Shown: piece by piece, positions 34,626 to 45,179 of the stretch
Layout of the letters: each line of letters begins with the position of its first letter
How positions within the stretch are numbered: position 1 is the stretch's first letter
Source: Bacteroidales bacterium
Lineage (GTDB): Bacteria; Bacteroidota; Bacteroidia; Bacteroidales; Bacteroidaceae
Length of the DNA: 64,000 nucleotides
NCBI GenBank assembly: GCA_018064685.1
Contig: JAGHUS010000042.1
Span: forward strand, 1-64,000
Direction of reading: 5' to 3'
Translations under genes and position numbers: made by a program
The notes under the pieces: generated by a model
Seen by the model: the letters and a program-made list of their open reading frames with translations, nothing else
Told to the model about the DNA's origin: nothing
Database searches by the model: none

Positions 34626-36401
34626 ATGAAAAGAACAATATTAACCATTACCTTATCTGCCATGGCCCTTATGTCCTTTGCTCAGACATCGCCCAACGGC
34701 AAGATCAAGGCCGAGACACAAGACCACCATTCGCTTGTGGTTAGCTACAAGAGCAATGCCGGATGGCAGACCATCTATCGTGCCGAGATTCCCGGCTTGC
34801 AAGAGGGCAGCCAACAGCCCATCAGCGTAAAATACGATATGATTAGCGGCAAGCGTCTGCACATCGACAAGAAAGGCAAGGAGTCGGTATACGCCATGCA
34901 AAATGGTGGTGTACTGAAGGTGCGCATCTTCAACGATGGTGTGGCCTTCCAGAAGGTAAGCCGCGAAAGCACCGGTTACAACGGCGAGTGTGAAACGCCC
35001 ATCGATCTCTCATCGTCCACCAACAGCTGGATTATGAAATGGAGCGACGGCGCCGAGGGTTTCTACACCCTGAATCAAAACATGAAGGCTGGCGACCGAT
35101 GGAGCGTTCCCGCCCTGTTCGAGTTCCCCAACAATGTCTTTGCCCTCCTTCACGAGTCCGACATCCATCATGATCAGGCTGCCAGTTCGCTGTACAGCAC
35201 CGACAAGCGTGGCGTCTTCCGCATCGTCACCGACAACAACAAGCAGTTTGCCAAAGCCTCATCGTGGAAGGTTCTGATGCTCGGTTCGCTCAGCGATGTT
35301 GTCGAGTCGACCCTCGTCACCGATGTCAGCACCCCCAGCAAGATTACCGATACCAGTTGGATTAAGCCCGGTGTGGTGTCTTGGGTTTACTGGGCATACA
35401 ATCACGGTTCGAACGACTATAACATAATTAAGAAATACGTCGACATGGCCGTCACCCTGAAACTGCCCTACGTCCTCATCGATGCCGAATGGGACGAGAT
35501 GAAGGATGGCAAGACCATCGAAGATGCCGTAAAATATGCTTTGAGCAATAACATCGATCCCATCATCTGGTACAACTCGTCGGTGGGTTGGGTGAATGGT
35601 GCGCCGGGGCCCAAGTTCCGTCTTAACAAGCCCGAAGATCGTGAAAAGGAATTCGCGTGGTGCGAGAAGATTGGCGTAAAGGGTTTGAAGATTGACTTCT
35701 TCAGTGGCGAGAACAACGACAACATGGCCTATTGTGTCGACCTGTTGGAATGTGCCGCCAAGCATCATCTCACGCTCAACTTCCACGGTGCAACCATCCC
35801 TCGTGGCTGGATGCGTACCTATCCCAATCTGCTCAGCACCGAGGGTGTGTATGGTGCCGAATGGTACAACAACGTGCCCACCTTCACCAAGCGTGCAGCG
35901 GCTCACAACGCCACATTGCCTTTCACCCGCAACGTAGTCGGCTCGATGGACTATACGCCTTGTGCCTTCAGCGATTCGCAACATCCCCACATCACTAGCC
36001 ACGCCCACGAACTTGCCCTTACCGCCCTTTTCGAAAGCGCATTGCAGCATTTGGCCGACCGCCCCGAAAGCTTCTATGCCCAGCCACAAGCCGTCAAGGA
36101 TTATCTTGGTCACCTTCCCACCGTTTGGGACGAGACCCTTCTCCTGTCGGGTTATCCCGGCAAGAATGTTGTCATGGCACGACGCAGCGGCAAGACATGG
36201 TACATTGCCGGCATCAACGGCACTGACGAACCTTGCACACTTACCTTCAGCACCAAGCGTATGAAGAAGATGGGCAAGCACGTCACAACCTTCCAGGATT
36301 CAGGCGACAAGCAGAATCCATGGAACATCACCATTGGCAACAAGGTCGAGACATCACAGCAGTGTGTGGCACGCGGTGGCTTCGTGATGGTGATAGAATA
36401 A
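34626..36401 (+). CDS. GH97 family glycoside hydrolase, likely retaining alpha-galactosidase subtype
   Basis: YVLIDAEWDEM, IIWYNSS, GVKGLKIDFFSGEN, NFHGATIPRGWMRTYPN. Confidence 0.85.
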   Translation: MKRTILTITLSAMALMSFAQTSPNGKIKAETQDHHSLVVSYKSNAGWQTIYRAEIPGLQEGSQQPISVKYDMISGKRLHIDKKGKESVYAMQNGGVLKVRIFNDGVAFQKVSRESTGYNGECETPIDLSSSTNSWIMKWSDGAEGFYTLNQNMKAGDRWSVPALFEFPNNVFALLHESDIHHDQAASSLYSTDKRGVFRIVTDNNKQFAKASSWKVLMLGSLSDVVESTLVTDVSTPSKITDTSWIKPGVVSWVYWAYNHGSNDYNIIKKYVDMAVTLKLPYVLIDAEWDEMKDGKTIEDAVKYALSNNIDPIIWYNSSVGWVNGAPGPKFRLNKPEDREKEFAWCEKIGVKGLKIDFFSGENNDNMAYCVDLLECAAKHHLTLNFHGATIPRGWMRTYPNLLSTEGVYGAEWYNNVPTFTKRAAAHNATLPFTRNVVGSMDYTPCAFSDSQHPHITSHAHELALTALFESALQHLADRPESFYAQPQAVKDYLGHLPTVWDETLLLSGYPGKNVVMARRSGKTWYIAGINGTDEPCTLTFSTKRMKKMGKHVTTFQDSGDKQNPWNITIGNKVETSQQCVARGGFVMVIE

Positions 36402-36412
36402 ATCCAATCATG

Positions 36413-36446
36413 CCGCAACACTGCAACAGCGCAGCAGCAAAAAACA
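36413..36446. repeat. Degenerate GCAACAnC iteron block
   Basis: CCGCAACACTGCAACAGCGCAGCAGCAAAAAA just after the stop at 36401. Confidence 0.7.
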
Positions 36447-36459
36447 TGCATGTACACGT

Positions 36460-36569
36460 CATGAACCATTCACGCGCACTTCCTGAACCATGCACGCGCA
36501 TTTCATGAACCATACACGTGCACTTCATGAACCATGCACGCGCATTTCATGAACCATGCACGCGCCATT
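36460..36569. repeat. 22-bp tandem array, 5 copies
   Basis: CATGAACC starts at 36460, 36482, 36504, 36526 and 36548; unit CATGAACCATGCACGCGCATTT. Confidence 0.9.
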
Positions 36570-36623
36570 GGTGTCTAAGCCACAACGACTTTGTAATAAT
36601 TTTATTTAAAAACATTCATAATT

Positions 36624-36929
36624 ATGGTTAAGCACATTATTCTCTGGACTTTGAATCCGGAACTTACCGAGACACAAAAAGCCGAGGTAAAACTAGGTAT
36701 CAAGACAGGCCTGGAAGGCCTTAAGGGCAAGGTGCCTGGTCTGCTCGACGTGGTAGTAAACATTGACGGACGTCTTGCATCCAGCAACTGCGACGTGATG
36801 CTTGATTCAACCCTCGAAAACGAGGCTGCACTGAAGGCTTATGCCACACATCCCGCCCATGTCGAAGTGGCCGATACCAAAGTTCGTCCATACACCGTAC
36901 AGCGTACATGCCTAGATTTCGAGGTTTAA
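36624..36929 (+). CDS. Dabb family (stress-responsive A/B barrel) protein
   Basis: MVKHIILWTL..., LDVVVNIDGRLASSNCDVMLDSTLENEAALKAYATHPAHVEV. Confidence 0.85.
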   Translation: MVKHIILWTLNPELTETQKAEVKLGIKTGLEGLKGKVPGLLDVVVNIDGRLASSNCDVMLDSTLENEAALKAYATHPAHVEVADTKVRPYTVQRTCLDFEV

Positions 36930-37066
36930 TCTATAAAACCATCGTTCCAATCCTCCAGTCTTGCAGCAGCAAATAATCTTGGATTGAATAGATCAAAACC
37001 ATCTTCTCTGTAATGCTGTAATACTGTATCGATTTGAACATTAACGCTCTTGTACGTACACAAAAA

Positions 37067-37101
37067 ATGGGGAAGCATAGATTCACGTCTTGCTTCCCCA
37101 T
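37067..37101. terminator. Bidirectional terminator
   Basis: Perfect ATGGGGAAGCA / TGCTTCCCCAT stem between convergent genes. Confidence 0.75.
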
Positions 37102-37140
37102 ATATTGTACTGGTACTTATTATGCCAGGTCGTCTATAGC

Positions 37141-39141
37141 TTATTCCTCGATCAGTCCACGGCCACGCAGGAACGCCTTGTTGTTGGGCTCACGACCCGC
37201 AAACTCCTTGAACAGTGTCATGGGCTCTTCGCTGCCACCACGCTCTAGGAATGTTGTCTTGAACTTCTTAGCCAGCTCCAGGTCAAACACCTTCTCGTTC
37301 TGTTCGAACACCGAGAACGCATCCTTGTCAAGCACCTCGGCCCACAGGTATCCGTAGTAACCTGCACAATAGCCACCCGAGAAGATGTGGTTGAAGTATG
37401 TGCTGCGATAGCGGAACCCAATCTCAGGGATGAGTCCAATCTCGTCTATCACCTTCTTCTCGAATTCGTCTACTGTGATTCCGTCTACTGTCTGCAGTTC
37501 ATGCCATTTCATGTCGAGTATCGATGCCGCACACAGTTCGGTGGTCATAAAACCCTGGTTGAACTTCAAGCTGTTGTTTATCTTCTCGACCAGTTCGGTG
37601 GGAATGACCTCACCCTTGTCGTTGGTGGCATACTGTGCCAGCAGTTCGGGTTGGAAAGCCCAATTCTCGTTGAACTGCGAGAACACCTCCACAAAGTCGT
37701 GTGCCACACTGGTGCCACTGACTGGAATGTAATGACATTGCGACAGCAGTCCGTGCAGTGCATGGCCGAACTCGTGGAAGACGGTCTGTACCTCGTCGAT
37801 GTTCAGGTACTCCTCGAGGTTGCCTACATTGCAGATGATGGGACGTACCATCTTACCTTCCTTATCCACATACTGCTCGCGCACATTGTTCATCCACGCA
37901 CCACCGCGCTTGCTGTTTCGGGGCAGATAGTCGGTAGTGAAGATGCCCACCAGTTCGCCTTTCTCGTCGGTCACCTTGTAGGTCTTCACCTCATTCTTAT
38001 TATACGAGGGCACGTCCTTAATCTCCTCCATGTTGATGCCATAGAGTGTCTTGGCTGCGATGAAGATGCCGTTCACAACCTTTTCCAACTTGAAGTAAGG
38101 CTTGATGAGTGCCTCGTCCAAATCGTATTTTTGCTTGCGCACCTTCTCGGCATAATACCACCAGTCCCATGGCTCAATCTTCGAACCGGCAGGCAGCTTG
38201 CCCGCTGCAATCTCTTCGTCCATGATCTGCTGCATGTCAGCCACCTCAACCTTGGCCTTCTCGACAGCCGCCTTCATGATGTCGCTGAGGAAGGCATCCA
38301 CGGTGGCAGGATCGTGTGCCATCTTATCGTCGAGCTGGTAGGCAGCCGGACTGTCATAACCCAGCAGCTTGGCTTGCTCGATGCGTAGCTTCACGATGTC
38401 CAGCAACAGCTGGCTGTTGTCGTTCTCGTTGCCGTTATGTCCGCGCATTGTGTACATCTTCAGCATCTCCTCACGCTTGGCTCGATCCTCGGTGCTGGTC
38501 ATGGCGTTGGGGTAGTCGCTTACGCTGATGCCGAACTTATCCTTGAAGGCATTGCTCTCGGCCAGCAGATTATTGCCGAACTTGAGAGTCTTGGCTGCCA
38601 GGTCCGAATTGATTTTCTTCAGCTGTTCCTGCTTGTCGGCAGGCAGTCCCACACCGTTACGCTTGAACCCCTCGTAGTATTTCTTCAGGCACATCTGCTG
38701 CTCGCGTGTCAGCTGGCTCTGGTCGGCATTATATATCTTTTCAATCCTTTCGTAGAGTGCCTTGTTGAAGTTGATGTTGTCGGAATGCTCGGTCATCATG
38801 GGCATGGCCAGTTCCATGACCGAATCCAACTCCTCGGTCTTATCGGTCTCGCTGATGTTGTATAATACGCCCGACACCTTGCGCAACGTGCCACCCGATA
38901 GGCTTAGTGCCTGAATGGTGTTCTCGAAGGTTGGTTCTTCATTGTTTGCCACGATGGCTTCAATCTCCTTGTTTTGTTCGTCGATACCAACTTCGATGGC
39001 CGGAATGAAATGTTCGGCCTTAATCTCGTCGTAGGGAGGAATGCCATAGGGTGTATCCCATTCTACTAGAAAAGGATTCTGCTGCGAGGTACATGCTGTT
39101 AATGCTGTAGCAGCCATAAGTGTTAGAATTGTTTTCTTCAT
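37141..39141 (-). CDS. M3 family metallopeptidase (peptidyl-dipeptidase Dcp-like)
   Basis: VFHEFGHALHGLLS (HEFGH), lipobox TACTS, FEIG..SGGYCAGYYGYLWAEVL. Confidence 0.9.
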   Translation of the reverse strand: MKKTILTLMAATALTACTSQQNPFLVEWDTPYGIPPYDEIKAEHFIPAIEVGIDEQNKEIEAIVANNEEPTFENTIQALSLSGGTLRKVSGVLYNISETDKTEELDSVMELAMPMMTEHSDNINFNKALYERIEKIYNADQSQLTREQQMCLKKYYEGFKRNGVGLPADKQEQLKKINSDLAAKTLKFGNNLLAESNAFKDKFGISVSDYPNAMTSTEDRAKREEMLKMYTMRGHNGNENDNSQLLLDIVKLRIEQAKLLGYDSPAAYQLDDKMAHDPATVDAFLSDIMKAAVEKAKVEVADMQQIMDEEIAAGKLPAGSKIEPWDWWYYAEKVRKQKYDLDEALIKPYFKLEKVVNGIFIAAKTLYGINMEEIKDVPSYNKNEVKTYKVTDEKGELVGIFTTDYLPRNSKRGGAWMNNVREQYVDKEGKMVRPIICNVGNLEEYLNIDEVQTVFHEFGHALHGLLSQCHYIPVSGTSVAHDFVEVFSQFNENWAFQPELLAQYATNDKGEVIPTELVEKINNSLKFNQGFMTTELCAASILDMKWHELQTVDGITVDEFEKKVIDEIGLIPEIGFRYRSTYFNHIFSGGYCAGYYGYLWAEVLDKDAFSVFEQNEKVFDLELAKKFKTTFLERGGSEEPMTLFKEFAGREPNNKAFLRGRGLIEE

Positions 39142-39151
39142 ATAAATTACG

Positions 39152-41491
39152 TTACAGATTATACTTTACCTTACCCTTGATGTCGGCCGACGATGCACCA
39201 ACATAGATGGTGAACGAACCGGGCTCGGCTGTCCACTTATGCTGCATTTCATCAAAGAACTTCAAATCGTCGTCCTGTATGGTATAGCTGACGGTCTTTT
39301 TCTCGCCGGGATTCAATGCCACCTTCTGGAAGAATTTCAACTCCTTGACGGGACGTATGACGCTAGCCTTGTCATCGCCTACATAGAACTGCACTACTTC
39401 CTGGCCAGCCACCTTACCGGTATTGCTTACCTCGATGCTTACCGTGCGTCCCGCAATGCTAGGTTTGCCGTAGGCAAATGTGGTATAGCTCAGTCCATAG
39501 CCGAAGGGGAATTGTGTTCTTGTCTTGAAGTAATCAAACCAACGATATCCAAGTAGGATGTCCTCGCCATAGATTTCGCTCTCGTCTCCCTGACGTCCTT
39601 TCGCTCTTTCTTGTGTGAAGTTAATGCCCTTCCAACCGTTTATGGCTGCATTTATGGTGGGCTCCGATGATAGAGGCTTACCCTCTACGCCGGCAAGTTC
39701 GGCAGGCAAATCTTTGGGGTGTACGCCGGGATAGCCGACAGTACCCATCTTATGTGCAGGGTAGTCGCTGAGCTGCAAACCGATGGTGTAGGGTAACTTG
39801 CCCGAGGGACAAACATCGCCTGAGAGGACGTCGGCCAGTGCGTGACCTGCCTCGCTGCCTAGATACCATGACTGAACCAGTGTGCTGGCCTTTCCGAGCC
39901 AGGGCATCGAATAGGCATTGCCCGAAACCATTACCAGTACAGTGTTTTTGTTGGCAGAAAGCAAGGCATCGACCAATTCGTTTTGATGGAAGGGGAGGTC
40001 ATAGGTCTGACGGTCGCCACCCTCACAATCCTGCAGGTGGTTCTTGTTCAGTCCACCTATATATATTACTACATCGGCATTCTTTGCCATCTCGACTGCC
40101 TCGGTGCGAAGCGAGTCGTAGAGTGCATCGGGCAGATTTCTGGTATTGCCATACATGCTTGGACCAGAAGCATATCCCTTGGCATACAATACGTTAGCTT
40201 TCTTGCCGTAACGCTCCTGAATGCCACGCAATGGACTAACCTCGTCGAAGGGCTTCAGCTCGCTGGAACCACCGCCGGCACAAAGACTACGTGTGGCATT
40301 TTCGCCAATGATAAGGATGTTAGGCTTGCCGTTTGTGGTTTTGTTCTGCGATGCCAGTGCCGTAAGTTTCTCGTCGGTGAGAGGCAGGAGTGTCTGACCC
40401 TTAACGGCATTGTTCTTCAATAATACGATGCCTTCACCAGCAATTTTTCTGGCAGCCTGCTGATGTTCGGGCGAGTTCATCGATCCATGTCCCGCGTTCT
40501 CGGCCATCTCGGTACGGAAGATCAAACGAAGCATACGACGCGCCTTGTCGTTGATAACTTCTTCGGGCACCTCACCACGCTTGCACATGTCCAGGTATCG
40601 CTTGCCCAAATAATAGGCATCATAACCCTGACCGAACTCGCTGGTCAAGCCATTCGTACCAGTTCCCATCTCGAGGTCGAGGCCATAGAACGCAGCCTCT
40701 TTGGTATCGTGACAAGCACCCCAGTCCGAGATGACTGCACCGTCAAATCCCCATTCACCCTTCAGTATCTCGTTGATGAGACGCTTGTTGTGGGTGGTAT
40801 GCTGGTTGAGGTATTGGTTATAGCTGCCCATGATGCTCCATGCACCACCTTGCTGCACCGCAGCCTGGAAGGGACGCAGATAAAGTTCGTAAAGGGCACG
40901 GTCGGAGATGCGAACGTCAACATGTCCGCGATAATCCTCTTGCTCGTTCAGTGCGAAATGTTTCACACAGCAAGCCACATTATTGCTTTGCAATCCCTGA
41001 ATGTAAGGCGCTACAAGTGTAGACGCAAGGAATGGATCCTCGCCCATATACTCGAAGTTACGTCCGTTGAGTGGGGTTCGGTATAGGTTGACACCAGGTC
41101 CTAACAGCACAGACTTGCGACGATAACGAGCCTCTTCGCCCACCATCTTGCCATAGAGCATGGACATCTCTGGTTGCCAGGTGGCAGCCAGACAAGTCAG
41201 TGCGGGAAAAGCCGTAACTGCATCGTTGGTCCAATTGGCGTGATTCCAGTCGTTCCAATTTATCTCCATTCTAACTCCGTGAGGACCATCACTGGTGTGT
41301 AGTTCGGGCACGCCAAGACGTTGTACGCCGGGGCTGGTAAACTTAGACTGTGCATAGCTGAGACGAACCTTCTCTTCCAATGTCATCTTCTTGAGGGTTG
41401 CCTCTACCTTTGCTTCGAGTTGCGCATCGGTCTGTGCAAATACTCCCAATCCAAATGCGGCAAAGATTACTGATACAAAGATTTTTTTCAT
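39152..41491 (-). CDS. Glycoside hydrolase family 3 (beta-glucosidase-like)
   Basis: GDGPHGVR-like TSDGPHGVR, CVKHFALNEQE, GAVISDWGA, C-terminal fibronectin III-like domain. Confidence 0.9.
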   Translation of the reverse strand: MKKIFVSVIFAAFGLGVFAQTDAQLEAKVEATLKKMTLEEKVRLSYAQSKFTSPGVQRLGVPELHTSDGPHGVRMEINWNDWNHANWTNDAVTAFPALTCLAATWQPEMSMLYGKMVGEEARYRRKSVLLGPGVNLYRTPLNGRNFEYMGEDPFLASTLVAPYIQGLQSNNVACCVKHFALNEQEDYRGHVDVRISDRALYELYLRPFQAAVQQGGAWSIMGSYNQYLNQHTTHNKRLINEILKGEWGFDGAVISDWGACHDTKEAAFYGLDLEMGTGTNGLTSEFGQGYDAYYLGKRYLDMCKRGEVPEEVINDKARRMLRLIFRTEMAENAGHGSMNSPEHQQAARKIAGEGIVLLKNNAVKGQTLLPLTDEKLTALASQNKTTNGKPNILIIGENATRSLCAGGGSSELKPFDEVSPLRGIQERYGKKANVLYAKGYASGPSMYGNTRNLPDALYDSLRTEAVEMAKNADVVIYIGGLNKNHLQDCEGGDRQTYDLPFHQNELVDALLSANKNTVLVMVSGNAYSMPWLGKASTLVQSWYLGSEAGHALADVLSGDVCPSGKLPYTIGLQLSDYPAHKMGTVGYPGVHPKDLPAELAGVEGKPLSSEPTINAAINGWKGINFTQERAKGRQGDESEIYGEDILLGYRWFDYFKTRTQFPFGYGLSYTTFAYGKPSIAGRTVSIEVSNTGKVAGQEVVQFYVGDDKASVIRPVKELKFFQKVALNPGEKKTVSYTIQDDDLKFFDEMQHKWTAEPGSFTIYVGASSADIKGKVKYNL

Positions 41492-41502
41492 ATTATGTTA
41501 GT

Positions 41503-42468
41503 TTAAAGGGAATTACTTACGACATTCTGCGGATGTCCGGCAATAAAGGCGCGAACGTTTTCTTCGAGAATGGCCAGCAGACGAAGTCGAGCCTCGCGTG
41601 TGGCCCATGCTATGTGGGGTGTGAGGTAGATATTCGGTGCGTGCAGGAGTGGATTGTCGACAGTGGCTGGTTCGGTGCTTAACACATCGGCACCAAAGGC
41701 AGCTAATTGTCCTGATTTCAATGCATCTGCCACAGCCTGCTCGTCGACAACCGGTCCACGACTCGTATTGATGACGATGGCGCCATGCTTCATCTTTGAT
41801 AGGCTAGTGATGTTGATGAGATGCTGTGTTGATGGCGTAAGCGGACAATGCAGGGTAAAGACATCGCATGAATGCCAGAATTCATCTTCGTCCACCTTCT
41901 TAATACCTTGTAGCAAAGCCTCTTGCGTCTTGCTTGTCAGGGCTACCACCTCCATGCCAATGGCCAAAGCTATCTGAGCCACTCGGCTGCCAATGCCGCC
42001 CACACCAACAATGCCAAGACGTTTCTGGTCGAGTTCCACCAGCGGTGTGTCCCAGTAGCAGAAATCGGGATTCTTCGTCCACTTGCCTTCCTGCGTAATC
42101 TGCTGTGTGTAGTGTTCCACCCTGTTGGTGATGGACATGAGCAGGGCAAACACCGTCTGTGCCACCGAGGCTGTGCTGTATGCGGGAATGTTTGTCACTA
42201 CAATGCCTTGTCGGCTTGCGGCTTCTACATCAATGATGTTATAGCCTGTGGCCATCACACCGATAAACTTCAAGTGGGGCAATTGCTGCAAGGTAGCAGC
42301 CGAGAATGGCACCTTATTGGTCAATACCACCTCTGCATCACCACATCGCTCTATGATCTTATCTGCTGGCGTACGTTCATACACCGTCATCTCGCCCATG
42401 CCGCCAATGACATCCCATGACAGGTCGCCTGGGTTAAGAGCATAGCCGTCTAAAACTACTATTTTCAT
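41503..42468 (-). CDS. D-2-hydroxyacid dehydrogenase (hydroxypyruvate/glycerate type)
   Basis: [58 protein letters not shown]. Confidence 0.88.
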   Translation of the reverse strand: MKIVVLDGYALNPGDLSWDVIGGMGEMTVYERTPADKIIERCGDAEVVLTNKVPFSAATLQQLPHLKFIGVMATGYNIIDVEAASRQGIVVTNIPAYSTASVAQTVFALLMSITNRVEHYTQQITQEGKWTKNPDFCYWDTPLVELDQKRLGIVGVGGIGSRVAQIALAIGMEVVALTSKTQEALLQGIKKVDEDEFWHSCDVFTLHCPLTPSTQHLINITSLSKMKHGAIVINTSRGPVVDEQAVADALKSGQLAAFGADVLSTEPATVDNPLLHAPNIYLTPHIAWATREARLRLLAILEENVRAFIAGHPQNVVSNSL

Positions 42469-44132
42469 GACAATCCTTCTATTTCACCATTCACAATGTC
42501 GATGCGTTCGGCCTGCGGACTCTTCGGCAGCCCCGGCATACGCATAATGTCACCCGCAATCAGTACCAACATCTCGGCACCGGTATTGATGACGATGTCG
42601 CGCACATTTATATTGAAGCCTGTCGGTACGCCGTAGGCTTTCTGGTCGGCCGAAAACGAGTATTGTGTCTTGGCAATGCAGATGGGGTAGTGTGAGATGC
42701 CTAACTCATTGATACGTGTAATCATACGCTTTGCAGCAGGAGCGAAGGTAACGCTCTTGGCGCCGTATATCTTTTTGCAAACAACTTCTGCCTTCTCCTC
42801 AACACTGACATTGTCGGGGTAGGTAAGTTGCAGCGGTTTGCTGGGATTCTTCTCGATGGTGTCGATTACCAACTGAGCTAATGGTTCGGCACCCTTGCCC
42901 CCCTCGAGGAATGCATTGTTGATGGCAAAGCCTACACCCAATTCCTCACAATGCTTGCGGCAAAGTTCAATCTCCTCGTCGGTATCGGTGGCAAAGCGGT
43001 TGAAACATACTACTACGGTTTGACCGAACCCCTGTAGATTCAGGATATGGCGATCAAGGTTTGAGAGACCAAGTGCCAATCCATCTATGTTCGGCTCCTT
43101 GATGGCCTCAACAGGTACGCCGCCATGCATCTTCAATCCTTGAGTGGTAGCCACCAGAACTGTCAGTGCGGGTTGCAATCCGCTCTTGCGACACTTGATG
43201 TCGTAGAACTTTTCTGCACCTAGATCAGCACCAAAGCCGGCCTCGGTGATGACATAATCGCCATAGGTCAAAGCCAGTCGGGTGGCTAGGATGGAGTTGC
43301 ATCCGTGTGCGATGTTGGCAAACGGACCGCCATGTACAAATGCGGGTGTGTTCTCGGTGGTTTGCACAAGATTGGGATGCAGGGCATCTTGCAAAAGCAC
43401 ACAGATGGCACCCGCCACGCCCATATCCTTCACGGTGAAGGGTTTGCCGTCGATCGTGGTTCCCAGCAGGATATTCTCGATACGGCGGCGAAGGTCGTCA
43501 GCATCCTGAGCCAAACAGAGGATGGCCATGATCTCGCTGGCGGGAGTAATGTCAAAACCGCTCTCCATCGTCACACCATTGGTCTTGGCGCCTAGTCCTG
43601 TCACTACGTAACGAAGATTACGATCGTTGACGTCCAGCACACGCTTCCATAGCACCTCCTTCATAGCGAATCCCTCATCCTTATGCTGGTAGATGTAGTT
43701 GTCGAGCAATGCTGCAATCATGTTATGTGCCGATGTAATGGCATGAAAATCACCGGTGAAATGGAGGTTAATCTTGTCCATCGGAAGAACCTGTGCATAG
43801 CCGCCTCCAGCAGCACCGCCTTTCATGCCGAAACAAGGACCAAGTGACGGTTCGCGAAGTGCCACCACAGCGTTTTTCTTCAAGCTTTGCAATCCCAGGG
43901 CCAAGCCGATGCTGACGGTGGTCTTGCCAATACCCGCCTTGGTGGGCGTGATGGCAGTGACAAGAATCAGCTTATGCTGCTTGATTTTCTCATCGTCGAT
44001 GAGCGTTTCTGGCACTTTGGCTATATACTTGCCATAATGCTGCAGGTCATCCTCCTTAATTCCAAGTGTCTCAGCTACTTGAGTAATTGGTTTCAAAGTT
44101 GCTTCTCTAGCAATTTCAATGTCTGTTTTCAT
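42465..44132 (-). CDS. fhs: Formate-tetrahydrofolate ligase
   Basis: [60 protein letters not shown]. Confidence 0.96.
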   Translation of the reverse strand: MKTDIEIAREATLKPITQVAETLGIKEDDLQHYGKYIAKVPETLIDDEKIKQHKLILVTAITPTKAGIGKTTVSIGLALGLQSLKKNAVVALREPSLGPCFGMKGGAAGGGYAQVLPMDKINLHFTGDFHAITSAHNMIAALLDNYIYQHKDEGFAMKEVLWKRVLDVNDRNLRYVVTGLGAKTNGVTMESGFDITPASEIMAILCLAQDADDLRRRIENILLGTTIDGKPFTVKDMGVAGAICVLLQDALHPNLVQTTENTPAFVHGGPFANIAHGCNSILATRLALTYGDYVITEAGFGADLGAEKFYDIKCRKSGLQPALTVLVATTQGLKMHGGVPVEAIKEPNIDGLALGLSNLDRHILNLQGFGQTVVVCFNRFATDTDEEIELCRKHCEELGVGFAINNAFLEGGKGAEPLAQLVIDTIEKNPSKPLQLTYPDNVSVEEKAEVVCKKIYGAKSVTFAPAAKRMITRINELGISHYPICIAKTQYSFSADQKAYGVPTGFNINVRDIVINTGAEMLVLIAGDIMRMPGLPKSPQAERIDIVNGEIEGLS

Positions 44133-44162
44133 GGATAACTATCTGTATTAAATTAATTCGTG

Positions 44163-44193
44163 CAAATGTAATAATAATTTGTTGATTGACAAA
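44163..44193 (-). promoter_or_regulatory. Bacteroidetes-type promoter for fhs
   Basis: Minus strand TTTG-N19-TACATTTG. Confidence 0.75.
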
Positions 44194-44211
44194 ACTTAAT
44201 TGAATAAATCA

Positions 44212-44260
44212 CAAAAAAATAAGTGAAGAGCGTAAGAAATACTCCCTTCACCTTATTAAT
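44212..44260 (-). terminator. Rho-independent terminator of the trp operon
   Basis: Minus strand AATAAGGTGAAG ... CTTCACTTATT stem followed by TTTTTTT. Confidence 0.7.
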
Positions 44261-44340
44261 TTCGCTTATGTTTCGACTGCGATAGTTCTTATTTTATCCG
44301 TAATGCAGTAATGCTCTAATCTAAGAATTGATTTTGTACT

Positions 44341-45123
44341 TTATTTCTGCAAAGCGTCGAACAACATTGTTAGAGCTTTGTCAGCATCCTGCGTCTCCTC
44401 GAGCAGGGTTACAAACTTACTGCCGATGATGGCCCCGGCTGCATTAGCTTGAGCACTCTCCAGCGTCTGCTTGTTGCTGATGCCGAAACCTATCATGCGA
44501 GGATTGTGCAGCTGCATCTGGTTCACTTTGTTAAAGTATGCCTGCTTAGCCTCGTTGAACTCCTTCTGTGCACCAGTGATGGCAGCACTTGACACCATAT
44601 AAATGAATCCGTCGGTATGCTCGTCGATGAAACGGATACGCTCGTCGCTCGTCTCGGGGGTGATGAGCATGATGACACGAATGTCATATTTGTCGGCAAT
44701 GGGCTTGACTTGTTCCATATAGTCATGGAAGGGCAGGTCGGGAATGATGACGCCATCGATGCCTATCTGGCTGCAGCGCTCGAAGAAGGCTTTGAAGCCA
44801 AAGTGCAGGATAGGGTTGAGGTAGCCCATGAATACAAGGGGTATGCTGACAGCGTTTTCACCCTTGCGAATATCTTCCAACTGCGTGAATAGACGGCGCA
44901 GCGACATGCCATTTCGCAGCGCTTTGGTGGCTGCATCCTGAATGACGGGGCCGTCGGCCATTGGGTCGGAGAAGGGGATGCCTACCTCTATCATGTCGAT
45001 GCCACGACTTTCGATGGTGCGAATTACATCGGCTGTGCCATCCACGTTGGGTGTTCCAGCACAAAAGTAGAGTGACAGGATGTTCTTGTTCTTCTCGCTG
45101 AAAAGTTTGTTTATACGATTCAT
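44341..45123 (-). CDS. trpA: Tryptophan synthase alpha chain
   Basis: MIEVGIPFSDPMADGPVIQ, GVIIPDLPFHDY, GFGISN. Confidence 0.96.
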   Translation of the reverse strand: MNRINKLFSEKNKNILSLYFCAGTPNVDGTADVIRTIESRGIDMIEVGIPFSDPMADGPVIQDAATKALRNGMSLRRLFTQLEDIRKGENAVSIPLVFMGYLNPILHFGFKAFFERCSQIGIDGVIIPDLPFHDYMEQVKPIADKYDIRVIMLITPETSDERIRFIDEHTDGFIYMVSSAAITGAQKEFNEAKQAYFNKVNQMQLHNPRMIGFGISNKQTLESAQANAAGAIIGSKFVTLLEETQDADKALTMLFDALQK

Positions 45124-45179
45124 ATCTTGAAGTGATTATTGTTTTCTGTATGTTGGAAATAAGTCAATTATATATTGTT

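Noticed and set aside
35259-36281. 340-aa antisense ORF opposite GH97
   Set aside because: Mirror ORF of a clearly coding, motif-rich gene.
36460-36569. Possible CRISPR array
   Set aside because: Contiguous 22-bp tandem repeats with no unique spacers and no cas genes.
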